Origin: Paractinoplanes brasiliensis
GTDB taxonomy: Bacteria; Actinomycetota; Actinomycetes; Mycobacteriales; Micromonosporaceae
NCBI RefSeq assembly: GCF_004362215.1
Contig: NZ_SNWR01000001.1
Coordinates: 4,384,001 to 4,448,000, forward strand
Reading direction: 5' to 3'
Length of the DNA: 64,000 nt
The notes beneath the pieces were generated by a model. That model had not been told where the DNA came from, did not search any database, and saw nothing but the letters and a program-made list of their open reading frames with translations. Shown piece after piece: positions 39,489 through 49,500 of the stretch; position 1 is the stretch's first letter, and each line of letters opens with the position of its first letter. The translations under genes were made by a program, and so were the position numbers.

Positions 39489-40475
39489 TCACACCCGTAC
39501 GGGCATGAGGATCGAAAAGCGGGAATCGTCGCCCGGAACGCGTACGGCCAGCGGCTTGATCGGGCCGTCCAGCTCCAGCACGAGCTGCCCCGCCCCGCCC
39601 GCGTCAAGGGCCTCCAGCAGGAACTCGCGGTTCACCAGCACCCGCGTGTCGTCCAAGGTCAAGGTCACGGCCTCGTACGCCTTCCCCTCGTGCTCCCGGG
39701 GCTCGGCCGCAGCGGCTGCCACCGTTTCGCGAAGGGACTCGGTGTCCACGGTCAGGCGCGTGCTCGGGGCATCGAGCCCGTCGAGCAGGCGGCGGTGATC
39801 AGGGTAGTCGAGGTCGAGGGGCTTGACCTCCATCTTGCCGCCGTCCACGCGTACGTGATCCGGGGTGAGATCGAGCACGGCACGGCCGCCGGTGAGCGTG
39901 GGGCGCCACTCGTCGACAAACGTGAGCGGCAGAACCGAGCGGATCGGCGGCCCCTCGACCTCGGCCGGCGCCGACGCCACGGCCATGCGGAAACGGTCCG
40001 TGGCGACCAGCGTGAGCACGCCGTCGGTCACGTCGAACAGCACGCACCGCAGCATCGGCAGTTCGGGGTCGGCGCCCGCGGCGAACCGGACGGCGTCGAG
40101 CGCGGCGGCCAAAGCGGACGAGGGCAGGGTGATCCGGGTCATCAAGTTCTCCTCCAGGTCGAGCAGGGCGTGGATGCGGAGGAGCTCACGCTTCGCGTCG
40201 GCCAGCCCGGTTTCGAGCCGCTGCCGATGCTCGTCGAGCCGCCGGCGTACGTCGGCCGGCCGGTCACGCACGGCCAACGCGATCTCGGCCACCGGCATGC
40301 CGACCCGCCGCAGCCCCGCGATCAGCCGAGCGGCCCGCACCTGGTCGCCCGAGTAACGCCGATAGCCGGTGACCGCGTCGACCTCGGCCGGCACCAGAAC
40401 GCCGGCGCTGTCGTAGAACCGGAGCGCGCTGACGCTGAGCCCGCTGGCCCGCGCCACCTCACCGATGCCGATCAT
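39489..40475 (-). CDS. MerR helix-turn-helix fused to a DnaN-like sliding-clamp region
   Basis: 328 residues in two unlike halves. Residues 1-70 are a MerR DNA-binding head (IGEVARASGLSVSALRFYDS, GYRRYSGDQVRAARLIAGLR); about 72-110 is a coiled-coil dimerisation helix. From residue 113 the sequence resembles domains 2 and 3 of the DNA polymerase III beta clamp: ITLPSSALAAALDAVRFAAG, LVATDRFRMAVA, then VNREFLLEALDAGG, LELDGPIKPLAV and the terminal FSILMPVRV. Clamp domain 1 is absent, replaced in effect by MerR. ATG at 40475 has an AGGAG site. No effector cysteines of metal-sensing MerR are seen. Whether it forms a ring or only uses the fold as a sensor is unknown. Confidence 0.8.
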   Translation of the reverse strand: MIGIGEVARASGLSVSALRFYDSAGVLVPAEVDAVTGYRRYSGDQVRAARLIAGLRRVGMPVAEIALAVRDRPADVRRRLDEHRQRLETGLADAKRELLRIHALLDLEENLMTRITLPSSALAAALDAVRFAAGADPELPMLRCVLFDVTDGVLTLVATDRFRMAVASAPAEVEGPPIRSVLPLTFVDEWRPTLTGGRAVLDLTPDHVRVDGGKMEVKPLDLDYPDHRRLLDGLDAPSTRLTVDTESLRETVAAAAAEPREHEGKAYEAVTLTLDDTRVLVNREFLLEALDAGGAGQLVLELDGPIKPLAVRVPGDDSRFSILMPVRV

Positions 40476-40960
40476 GTCTCCTCGCACGCCGCAGACCCTG
40501 CCGCCTCAACCTCGTCGAGGGTCAACCCCCGCTTTCCCCGACAACTTTTCTGCTCGGAGTCGGCCATCCCAACCCCCCACCCGCCTCAGGGGAGACGTGG
40601 GGGAGACCGTACGCCCTTGTCAAGCCGGGCGGGCTGAGTTGTCCACAGGCACGTTCACTCGCTCGCCGGCTGTCCACAGGCGGTCGGTTCCTCGTCCACA
40701 GGCTGTCGAGCGCAGGAGGTGGCCTGACCTGCAGTGGGGCGCGACGGGGCGGGGTGGGGTGCACGGGTGGCTGTTCGGCTGGGAGCGGCCGATGGCCTTG
40801 AGCAGAGTATGGCTTGGGGAAGCTTCAAGTTGGGTGCGGGCGGCGCTGGGATCGGGGGCGGCTTCAAGTTAGGTGTGCGGGCGGCGCTGGGATCGGGGCA
40901 GCTTGAAGGTCGGAACTCAGTGAGCGGCGGATGGGATGACTTGGCGGGGCGCGGAACGGT
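40476..40960. other. Gap with DnaA-box-like cluster and a direct repeat
   Basis: No gene. It holds three DnaA-box-like sites (40639-40700) and a roughly 36-bp direct repeat (GCTTCAAGTT...GGGATCGGGG) at about 40822-40857 and 40861-40898. Reads as the upstream control region of the MerR-clamp gene plus the 3' flank of lysE. Confidence 0.6.
40639..40700 (+). promoter_or_regulatory. Cluster of three DnaA-box-like sites upstream of the MerR-clamp gene
   Basis: TTGTCCACA (40639-40647), CTGTCCACA (40670-40678) and TCGTCCACA (40692-40700), all in the same orientation and all followed by GGC. Each fits the actinomycete DnaA-box consensus (T/C)(T/C)GTCCACA. They lie 164-225 bases upstream of the gene start at 40475. 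Confidence 0.6.
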
Positions 40961-41557
40961 TCAGCTGAGCAGGAGGGTGACCGCCACAGCCAGCATGACG
41001 ACGGCGATCAGCCCGTCGAGCACTCGCCAGGCCGCCGGGCGGGCCAGCAGCGGCGCGAGCCGGTGGGCGCCCGCGCCCAGAGCCGTGAACCAGACCAGGC
41101 TCGCGGCCGCGGCGCCCGCCCCGAAGAGCCAGCGGTGGTCGTGTTGCTGGGCGACCGAGCCGAGGAGCAGCACCGTGTCGAGGTAGACGTGCGGGTTCAG
41201 GTAGGTCAGGGCCAAGCATGTGAGCACAGTTGCGCCGAGCGTGGCGGGGGCCCGGCCGGCGGGGTCGAGGGCGGCCGGCCGCAGAGCCCGGCGAGCGGCC
41301 ATCACCGCGTACGTGATCAGGAAGGCTGCGCCCACCCACTTGATCACGGTGACCGCGTCGGGGCGGGCCGTGACCACGGCGCCCAGCCCGCCGATGCCGG
41401 CCAGGATCAGGAACAGGTCGGACAGCGCGCACACCAGCACGACGGCGAGCACATGTTCGCGGCGCAGGCCTTGGCGCAGGACGAAGGCGTTCTGCGCGCC
41501 GATGGCGATGATGAGCACGGCGGACGCGGCGAAACCGGCGAGGACGGAGGTGAGCAC
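40961..41557 (-). CDS. lysE: LysE/ArgO family amino-acid exporter
   Basis: 198-residue exporter with about five to six hydrophobic helices; IIAIGAQNAFVLRQGLRREHV near residue 17 is the LysE signature and LALTYLNPHVYLDTVLLLG the second conserved block. It exports basic amino acids when they accumulate. GTG at 41557 is divergent from a LysG/ArgP-type regulator with 71 bases between, exactly the lysE-lysG arrangement of corynebacteria. Arginine versus lysine preference cannot be told. Confidence 0.9.
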   Translation of the reverse strand: MLTSVLAGFAASAVLIIAIGAQNAFVLRQGLRREHVLAVVLVCALSDLFLILAGIGGLGAVVTARPDAVTVIKWVGAAFLITYAVMAARRALRPAALDPAGRAPATLGATVLTCLALTYLNPHVYLDTVLLLGSVAQQHDHRWLFGAGAAAASLVWFTALGAGAHRLAPLLARPAAWRVLDGLIAVVMLAVAVTLLLS

Positions 41558-41612
41558 AGGTTGACGCTAAGCGGCCCTCATCCCGTACTCAAACTAAAGA
41601 TTTTGAACTTGC

Positions 41613-41627
41613 ATTAGCATCGCTAAT
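41613..41627. promoter_or_regulatory. Palindrome at the lysG start, probable LysG operator
   Basis: ATTAGC ATC GCTAAT, a perfect 6+3+6 inverted repeat ending one base before the lysG GTG and covering a TAGCAT -10 (41615-41620). Fits autoregulation and control of lysE. Confidence 0.5.
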
Positions 41628-41628
41628 C

Positions 41629-42423
41629 GTGGACTTTGCCCAGCTGGCCACGTTCCAGGCCGTCATCGACACCGGCAGCTTCGAGGCGGCGGCCCGCGAG
41701 CTGCACGTCACCCCGTCCGCGGTGAGTCAGCGGATCAAGGCCCTCGAACGCTCGGTCGGGCAGGTTCTGGTGCGCCGGGCCAAGCCGTGCGTCGCCACCC
41801 CGGCCGGGGCGGCCCTCGTACGGTTCGCCGGGCAGGTCGCGTTGCTCGAACGGGAGGCCCTCGACCAGGCGCGTGACGGCACCCGGGTCTCGATCGTGGT
41901 CAACGCCGACTCGCTGCACACGTGGTTCCTGCCCGCGCTGGCCGCGGTGCCGGGGCCGCAGTACGAGCTGCACACCGACGACGAGCACTACACCGCAGAC
42001 CTGTTGCGATCCGGTTCGGCGATGGCAGCGGTCACCGCGGACAAGTCGGTCGTGCAGGGCTGCCGGATCGAGAAGCTGGGCGCGATGCGGTACGTGGCGT
42101 GCGGGCGCCCCGAGGACAAAGCGATGATCCTGTACGACCGCAAGGACCGCCTCCAGCACCGCATCTGGCCCGACAAGTCGGATATGCCGATCCACTACGT
42201 GCCGTCCGCGTCCGCCTTCATCGAGGCGATCCGGCTCGGGCTCGGCTGGGGCGTGGTGCCCGAGTGGATCGCCCGCGAGGACATCGCCGCCGGTCGCTAT
42301 CAGGACCTCGGACGCCACCTCGACGTCCCGCTGTACTGGCAGTACTGGCGGATCGGATCGGCGGTGCTGGAGGAGCTGACCGCCGCCGTCAAAGCGGCGG
42401 CCGCCCCTCGTCTCAGGAGTTAG
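41629..42423 (+). CDS. lysG: LysR-type regulator of the LysG/ArgP group
   Basis: 264 residues: an N-terminal LysR winged helix (LATFQAVIDTGSFEAAARELHVTPSAVSQRI, residues about 5-36, quoted in part) and a C-terminal substrate-binding domain that senses basic amino acids and activates the divergent exporter. The sequence SQRIKALERSVGQVLVRR is typical of the ArgP/LysG subgroup. GTG at 41629 appears leaderless. Its end overlaps the dapD stop region by 11 bases in convergent orientation, giving antisense 3' ends. Confidence 0.88.
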   Translation: MDFAQLATFQAVIDTGSFEAAARELHVTPSAVSQRIKALERSVGQVLVRRAKPCVATPAGAALVRFAGQVALLEREALDQARDGTRVSIVVNADSLHTWFLPALAAVPGPQYELHTDDEHYTADLLRSGSAMAAVTADKSVVQGCRIEKLGAMRYVACGRPEDKAMILYDRKDRLQHRIWPDKSDMPIHYVPSASAFIEAIRLGLGWGVVPEWIAREDIAAGRYQDLGRHLDVPLYWQYWRIGSAVLEELTAAVKAAAAPRLRS

Positions 42424-43360
42424 CGTGCAGCGCGGCGTTGAGCTCGATGCCGGTGCCCTTGCGCGGCTTGGCCTCCAACGCCCCGGTCACGGAGTTGCGC
42501 CAGAACAGCAGGCCGTTGACGCCCGACAGCTCGCGGGCCTTGACCACACGGCCGTCAGGCAGGGTGATCTTCGACCCGGCCGTGATGTAGCAGCCGGCCT
42601 CGACCACGCAGTCGTCGCCGAGCGAGATGCCGATGCCCGCGTTCGCGCCGAGCAGGCTGCGCTCGCCGATGCGTACCTTGTCCTTGCCGCCGCCGGAGAG
42701 TGTGCCCATGATGGACGACCCGGCGCCGACGTCGGAGCTGTCGCCGACCACCACGCCCTGCACGATGCGGCCCTCGACCATGGAAGTGCCGAGCGTGCCC
42801 GCGTTGAAGTTCGCGAAGCCCTCGTGCATGACGGTGGTGCCCGAGGCCAGGTGGGCGCCGAGACGCACCCGGTCGGCGTCGGCGATCCGCACCCCCGACG
42901 GCACGACGTAGTCGGTCATGCGGGGGAACTTGTCGACGCCGTGGACGGCCAGGTGGCGGCCGGCCGCGCGCTCGAGGAAGCGCAGCTCGTCGACCCGGTC
43001 GGGCGGGCACGGACCGGCCGACGTCCACGCCACGTTGGCCAGCGCGCCGAAGATGCCGTCGAGGTTGAGCGAATTCGGCACGACGAACCGGTGCGAGAGC
43101 AGGTGCAGGCGCAGGTACGCGTCGGAGGCGTCCTTGATCGGGTCGGCCAGCGACGTGATCGTCGTGCGCACCTCGACCGTCGACAGGCCGGGGAGCGCCT
43201 TGGGCCCGGTCAGCCCGGCCGGGAGCACCGGCGCCTCGGCCGGCGGCTCGCCCAGGCCGAGGAAGCCGGCGGGATACCAGGTGTCGAGAACCTGACCCTC
43301 GGCGGTGACGGTGGCGAGGCCGATGCCCCAGGCGGGCGAGGTCGAGATGGCAGTGTCCAC
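42413..43360 (-). CDS. dapD: Tetrahydrodipicolinate N-succinyltransferase
   Basis: 315-residue DapD of the actinobacterial type; it succinylates tetrahydrodipicolinate in the lysine/DAP route. Hexapeptide repeats typical of the left-handed beta-helix are seen in residues about 180-285 (HEGFANFNAGTLGTSMVEGR, GVVVGDSSDVGAGSSIMGTL, LLGANAGIGISLGDDC). The ORF is open to 43402 but GTG at 43360 fits because TAGTGT (minus strand, 43368-43373) lies seven bases upstream and no ribosome site is present. Divergent from dapE with 65 bases between starts. Confidence 0.93.
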   Translation of the reverse strand: MDTAISTSPAWGIGLATVTAEGQVLDTWYPAGFLGLGEPPAEAPVLPAGLTGPKALPGLSTVEVRTTITSLADPIKDASDAYLRLHLLSHRFVVPNSLNLDGIFGALANVAWTSAGPCPPDRVDELRFLERAAGRHLAVHGVDKFPRMTDYVVPSGVRIADADRVRLGAHLASGTTVMHEGFANFNAGTLGTSMVEGRIVQGVVVGDSSDVGAGSSIMGTLSGGGKDKVRIGERSLLGANAGIGISLGDDCVVEAGCYITAGSKITLPDGRVVKARELSGVNGLLFWRNSVTGALEAKPRKGTGIELNAALHANS

Positions 43361-43412
43361 GTGGCGAACACTACTAAAGTCCCAGCACCCGCGACGATTC
43401 ACGTCCGGCCGG

Positions 43413-43418
43413 TATCGT
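43413..43418 (+). promoter_or_regulatory. -10 element of dapE, leaderless
   Basis: TATCGT ends seven bases before the dapE ATG at 43426; no Shine-Dalgarno. The divergent dapD -10 is at 43368-43373, so both starts share about 65 bases. Confidence 0.45.
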
Positions 43419-43425
43419 GCGCGTC

Positions 43426-44496
43426 ATGTCCAACCCGCTGACCCCGGACGTCTTGGTCGACCCCGTGGAGCTCACCCGCACCCTGGTCGACATCGAGTCC
43501 GTCTCCCGCAACGAGCAGGCGATCGCCGGTCACGTCGAAGAAGTGCTGCGGCAGGTCTCGCATCTGAGGGTGGACCGTCTCGGCAACACCGTGATGGCTC
43601 GTACGGATCTGGGGCGTGAACAGCGGGTTGTGCTCGCGGGACACCTGGACACCGTGCCGCTCAACGACAACTTCCCGTCCACGGTCGTCGACGACCTGAT
43701 CTACGGCTGCGGCACGGCGGACATGAAATCGGGGGTGGCGCTGGCCCTGCACCTGGCGACCACGCTGCCCGACCCGCGCTACGACCTGACCTACCTGTTC
43801 TACGAGGCCGAAGAGATCGACTCCAAGTACAACGGCTTGCGGCTGGTCGCCGAGTCCCACCCGGAGTGGCTGCTGGCCGACTTCGCCGTGCTGCTCGAAC
43901 CCACGTACGGGGTGGTCGAGGCCGGCTGTCAGGGGACGCTGCGGGTCGAGGTGCGCACCATCGGGCGCCGGGCGCACACCGCGCGGGCCTGGCGCGGGGT
44001 CAACGCGATCCACGCGGCGGGTGAGGTGCTGCGGCGGCTGGCGGACTACCGGCCGCGTACGGTCACGATCGACGGGTGCACGTACCGTGAGGGCCTCAAT
44101 GCCGTGAAGATCAACGGTGGGGTGGCCGGGAACGTGGTGCCCGACGCGTGCACGGTCGAGGTCAACATGCGCTTCGCCCCCGACCGCTCCGAGAAACAGG
44201 CGCTCGAGCACGTGCACGAGGTCTTCGAGGGCTTCGAGGTGGAGCTGACCGACTCCGCGCCCGGCGCGATGCCCGGCCTGGCTGCCGCCCCGGCGCGGGA
44301 GTTCCTGACCGCGGTCGCCGCCGAGCCCGCGGCCAAGCTGGGCTGGACGGACGTGGCCCGGTTCGCGGCGCTGGGCATTCCGGCGCTCAACTACGGACCG
44401 GGCGACCCGTTGCTGGCGCACGCGCAGGACGAGCACGTCGAGATCGGCAAGATCCGGGACGGCGCGGCGACGCTGTACCGGTGGCTGTCGTCCTAG
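43426..44496 (+). CDS. dapE: Succinyl-diaminopimelate desuccinylase
   Basis: 356-residue M20-family zinc hydrolase that removes succinate from N-succinyl-DAP. Metal motifs are visible: GHLDTVPLNDN (about residue 73), CGTADMKSG with the bridging Asp, and YEAEEIDSKYNG with the Glu pair. Length matches actinobacterial DapE. The start at ATG 43426 (MSNPLTPD) is preferred over GTG 43417 on the leaderless -10 spacing. Order dapD (minus), dapE (plus), LOG gene (plus) equals that of mycobacteria. Confidence 0.93.
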   Translation: MSNPLTPDVLVDPVELTRTLVDIESVSRNEQAIAGHVEEVLRQVSHLRVDRLGNTVMARTDLGREQRVVLAGHLDTVPLNDNFPSTVVDDLIYGCGTADMKSGVALALHLATTLPDPRYDLTYLFYEAEEIDSKYNGLRLVAESHPEWLLADFAVLLEPTYGVVEAGCQGTLRVEVRTIGRRAHTARAWRGVNAIHAAGEVLRRLADYRPRTVTIDGCTYREGLNAVKINGGVAGNVVPDACTVEVNMRFAPDRSEKQALEHVHEVFEGFEVELTDSAPGAMPGLAAAPAREFLTAVAAEPAAKLGWTDVARFAALGIPALNYGPGDPLLAHAQDEHVEIGKIRDGAATLYRWLSS

Positions 44497-44684
44497 AGGG
44501 CGGGTCGTACGGCCACGCGGCCGATCGCGCGGGCCACCTTGGCGGGCGGGATCTCCACGGTGGTCTCGGGATCGAAGGCCGGCCGCTTCCGATCGGCGAA
44601 CGCCATGCGGCGCTCCTCGACCACCAGTTGGATGCGCCGCTGCATGCGACGCTGCATCTTCATGCGCTCGTATCGGGTCGTCAC
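44493..44684 (-). CDS. Small basic protein, unknown
   Basis: 63 residues, strongly basic at the N-terminus (RYERMKMQRRMQRRIQLVVEE) and probably one helix followed by a short tail. GTG at 44684 has an AAGGAG ribosome site five bases away, the main reason to accept it as real. Its stop overlaps the dapE stop by four bases in convergent orientation. The basic amphipathic helix could bind nucleic acid or membrane; no homologue recognised. Confidence 0.55.
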   Translation of the reverse strand: MTTRYERMKMQRRMQRRIQLVVEERRMAFADRKRPAFDPETTVEIPPAKVARAIGRVAVRPAL

Positions 44685-44864
44685 GGTGGCTCCTTAAGCC
44701 GGGAGCCCGGCCGAGGCCGAGAGAGATCTTGGTAACTGAACAGACGCCCTGGAGCTACCGTCCGTTGCTTCAATCTGGCAAAAAGGAAGGCGGGCCGCAA
44801 TCCTCTTACCGAAACCCACCCGGTTGTTCACCGTGCTACTGACCGTCCGCACTACCTTTTAGGC

Positions 44865-45644
<780 letters not shown>

Positions 45645-45645
45645 C

Positions 45646-46197
45646 GTGGCGGCCATCTGTGTCTTCTGCGCCTCGTCGAGCACCCTCGAACAGAAGTGGC
45701 TCGACCTGGCCACCCGTACGGGATCGGAACTGGCCGCCCGCGGGCACTCGCTGGTCTCGGGCGGCGGCAGCGTCGGCATGATGGGCGCGGTCGCCGACGG
45801 CGCCCGGTCCGCCGGTGGGCACACACTTGGGATCATCCCGCAGGTGCTCGTCGACTGGGAGGTGGCCGACCTGGCCTCCGACGAGCTGGTCGTCACCGGC
45901 GACATGGGCGAACGCAAGAACATCATGATCGATCGGTCCGACGCGTTCATCACGTTGCCCGGCGGTCTCGGCACCCTCGACGAGCTGTTCGAGGTGTGGA
46001 CCACGGCCACCCTCGACCTGCACGACAAGCCCATCGTGGTGCTCGACCCCGAAGGCTTCTACGACGGCCTGCTGACCTGGCTGGGGCAGCTCGCCGACAC
46101 CGCCTTCGTCCGCGCCGCGGCCCTCGAACGGGTGATCGTGGTGAAGTCGATCGGCGCGGCGTTGGACGCGATCGAGGAACGGGTAAAGCGCGATTGA
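45646..46197 (+). CDS. Second LOG family protein
   Basis: 183-residue core-length LOG protein: VSGGGSVGMMGAVADGA and TLPGGLGTLDELFEVW, the nucleotide-binding and catalytic motifs. GTG at 45646 directly follows the first LOG gene's stop. Two adjacent LOG paralogues of different length suggest a heteromer or two substrates; no cytokinin pathway gene is nearby, and nucleotide salvage is as likely. Confidence 0.88.
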   Translation: MAAICVFCASSSTLEQKWLDLATRTGSELAARGHSLVSGGGSVGMMGAVADGARSAGGHTLGIIPQVLVDWEVADLASDELVVTGDMGERKNIMIDRSDAFITLPGGLGTLDELFEVWTTATLDLHDKPIVVLDPEGFYDGLLTWLGQLADTAFVRAAALERVIVVKSIGAALDAIEERVKRD

Positions 46198-46202
46198 CGG
46201 GT

Positions 46203-46244
46203 GGTCACGCCGGGCGGGTGTCACCACACCCACCCGGCGTGACC
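46203..46244 (+). terminator. Strong hairpin after the LOG genes
   Basis: A 19-base stem with one mismatch (46203-46221 with 46226-46244) and a 4-base loop, starting six bases after the stop at 46197. No T-run. Confidence 0.7.
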
Positions 46245-46559
46245 GGGGCCCCGGCGGACCCGCCGGACAGCACGGGGGCGCGCCGAACGCGCTCTCACCG
46301 GGACACGCCGGCGCGCACACTTCCGGCTGTCCGACGGCGTCGCGCCCGCCGGGGCACGGCGGCTGCATCGGTTCAGCCCGACACTGCACGGCGGGTCGGC
46401 ACGCGTCAATTGAGCAGCCGCGAACGTTCGCATGGTGCTCGTTCGGGGGCCGTCGCAACGGGAGTCCCTGCTTCAGGTTGTCCGGCGGGCCGGAGTGCCC
46501 CGAGGCACGGCCGAACCGGCAGTTCGAAAACGTCGTACGCGCGTGGTTTCCTTTATGCC
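46245..46559. other. Upstream region of adnA, no gene seen
   Basis: Frames open here are GC shadows of the adnA frame. A perfect palindrome CGAACGTTCG lies at 46421-46430 but lacks the spacing of the actinobacterial LexA site. I see no clear -10/-35. Confidence 0.4.
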
Positions 46560-49500
46560 GTGAGCACGCCGGTCTCCTCGCCCGCCGCGGTGCGCCGCCC
46601 GGCGTACCGCCTGGTCCGGCGTCCCCCGAGAGCGCTGCCGCCGCTCCTGCCCGACCCCCTGCAGGGTTATGTGGCCGCCCACGTCGACGGCCCCCTGCTC
46701 GTGGTCGGCGGTCCCGGCACGGGCAAGACGACCACGCTCGTCGAGTCGGTGGCCGCGCGCATCGCCGAGGGAGTCGACCCGGAACGCATCCTGGTGCTGA
46801 CGTTCGGCCGCCGGGGGGCCACCGCGCTGCGCGACCGCATCGAGGCGCGGATCGCGGCCGACCCGGGCCGCATCGTGCACGAGCCTCTGGTGCGCACCTT
46901 CCACGCGTACGCGTTCGGCCTGCTCCGCCGGGCCGCGGCCGAACGGGGCGAGCCGTCGCCCCGGCTGCTCACCGGCCCCGAACAAGACCTGATCATCCGC
47001 GAACTGCTCGCGGTCTCGGGCGACACCGAGGAACCCGACCCGATCGGCTGGCCCACCTCTCTGCGCCCGGCCCTGCCCACCCGGGCGTTCGCCCAGCAGT
47101 TGCGTGACCTCATGCAGCGCGCCGCCGAGCGCGGCGTCGACGCGGCCGAGCTGGCCCGCCTCGGCGAGCGCCTGGGCCGCGACGACTGGCCGGCCGCGGC
47201 CCGTTTCCTCCGCGAGTACGTCGCCGTCCTGGCCCTGCGCGACGTGACGACCCGCGGCTCGGCGGCCTACGACCCGGCCGAGCTGGTGCGGGCCGCGTCC
47301 GGGCTGCTGGCCGACAGCCCCGACCTGCTCGAGGCCGAACGCCGCCGGCTTGCCTACGTCTACGTCGACGAGCTGGCCGACACCGACCCGGCCCAGATCG
47401 AGCTGCTCTCCCTGGTCGCCGGGGGCGGCAAGCCGCTGGTCGCGTTCGGTGACCCCGACTCGTCGATCTACGGTTTCCGCGGCGCCGACCCGGCCGTGAT
47501 CGCCTCTTACCCCACCAGATTCCGTACGGCTTCGGGTGCGCTCGCCGAGACGCTGACGCTGCACACGAACTACCGCGCGCCCGCCCCGCTGCTCTCCGCC
47601 ACCTCGCGGGTGGCCCGGCGCATGCGGGGGCCGATCTCGCACCGCTTCATGCACCCGCCGGCCCCCCTGCTCGGCCCCGAACCGCCGCCCGCGGCCGTCG
47701 CGCCGCCCTCAGCTGCCGCGCCGACCGCAGCCCCGGGTGAGCCGGCCGGGCCTCCTGCCGCCGAGCGTCTGTCCGGGCCGTTCGGCGCTGACCGTTTGTC
47801 TCGGCCGTCCGGCGCCGCCGGTCCGGCTTCTGTGCCGACGGGTGCCGTTGGGGACGGGGCAGGGGCGGCTTCCGTTGCTCCGCCCTCGGCCGGTGGCGGT
47901 CCTCGGCCGTCCTCCGTGAGCCCGTTGCCGGCCGAGGCCGTTGTCCGGACATTCCGGGCGGCGACGGCCGAGGCGGCGTACGTGGCTCACGCCCTGCGCG
48001 AGGCCCATCTGCTGCACGGCGTCCCGTGGTCGAAGATGGCGGTCCTCCTGCGCAGCACGTCGCTGCAGCTGCCCTCGTTGCAGCGGGCGCTGACCGCGGC
48101 CGGCGTGCCGACGGTGACCCACGCCGAAGACCTGCCGCTGCATCTGCAACCCGCCGTCGCGCCGTTCCTGCTGCTCCTGCGGTGTGCGCTCGACCCCGCC
48201 GCGCTCACCGAGGAGACCGCGGTCGCACTGTTGCACTCGTCGCTGGGCGGGGCCGATCCGCTGGCCGAGCGGCGTCTCCGCCAGGGGTTGCGGGCCCTGG
48301 CGCTGGCCGCGGGCGACCGGCGCCCGTCCGGCGAGCTCCTGGTGGACGCCGTACGGGATCCGGCCGGTCTTGACATGGTGGAGCGCCGCTGGGCGGTGCC
48401 CGCGCAACAGGTGGCCCGGCTGCTCGCCACCGCGCGTGAGGCGGCCGCAGCCCCCGGCGCCACGGCCGAGCAGGTGCTGTGGACGGTCTGGCGGGCCAGC
48501 GGGCTGGCCGACCGCTGGTATGCGATGAGCACCCGTTCGGGCCCCACGGGCGACAGCACCGACGTGGCCCGGGCGCGGCAGTGGCGGGCCGAGGCGGCCG
48601 ACCGCGATCTCGACTCGATGGTTGTGCTGTTCGACGCGGCGGCCCGCTTCGTCGACAGGCTCCCCGGCGCGCGCACCGAGGTCTTCCTCGACCACGTGCT
48701 CGGGCAGGACCTGCCGGCCGACTCGATCGCGCCCAGCGCCGACCGTGGCGAGGCGGTGCGGCTGCTCACCGCGCACGCCGCCAAGGGCCTCGAGTGGGAC
48801 GTCGTCGTGATGGCCGGCGTGCAGGAGGGCATCTGGCCCGACCTGCGGTTGCGCGGCAGCCTGCTCGGCTCGGAACGCCTGGTCGACGTGCTCGCCGGCC
48901 GCGACACGCCGGGGCAGGCAGCCGTGGTCGGCCAGACATCGGCGCTGCTCGACGAGGAACGCCGGCTGTTCTACGTCGCCGCCACCCGGGCCCGCCACAA
49001 GCTCATCGTGACCGCCGTGGCGTCGGCCGGGGTGGGCGGCTCCGAGGGCGAGGAGCAGCCCAGCCGTTTCCTGACCGAGCTGGGCGTGCCCGACGGCGGG
49101 CCGGGGCATCCGCCTCCGCCGCCACCCGAAGACCCGGGCCCCAACCTGTGGGACCCCGACCCGAACAACCCCGACCCGGCCGGCCCGTCCGACACCGACC
49201 CCGACAATCCGCTGTCGCCGGATGTGGTGCGGGAGGGTGGGCCGTCGGATACGGATCCGGATAATCCGCAGTCGCCGGATGTGGTGCGGGAGGATGGGCC
49301 GTCCGATACCGACCCTGACAACCCGCAGTCTCCTGACGTTGAGCGGGAGGGTGGGCCGTCGGATACCGACCCTGACAATCCGCAGTCGCCGGATGTGGTG
49401 CGGGAGGATGGGCCGTCCGATACCGACCCTGACAACCCGCAGTCTCCTGACGTTGAGCGGGAGGGCGGGCCGTCCGACACCGACCCTGACAACCCGCAGT

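Noticed and set aside
40639..40700. Chromosomal replication origin
   Set aside because: Only three boxes, no AT-rich unwinding stretch, and no dnaA, dnaN, recF or gyrB next to it; a regulatory cluster is more likely.
46421..46430. LexA/SOS box upstream of adnA
   Set aside because: CGAACGTTCG lacks the four-base spacing of the actinobacterial site GAACnnnnGTTC.
45696..46559. A 288-residue N-terminal extension of AdnA
   Set aside because: It overlaps the second LOG gene in another frame and has the Arg/Pro/Gly composition of a GC-rich shadow; the AdnA family N-terminus begins near 46560.
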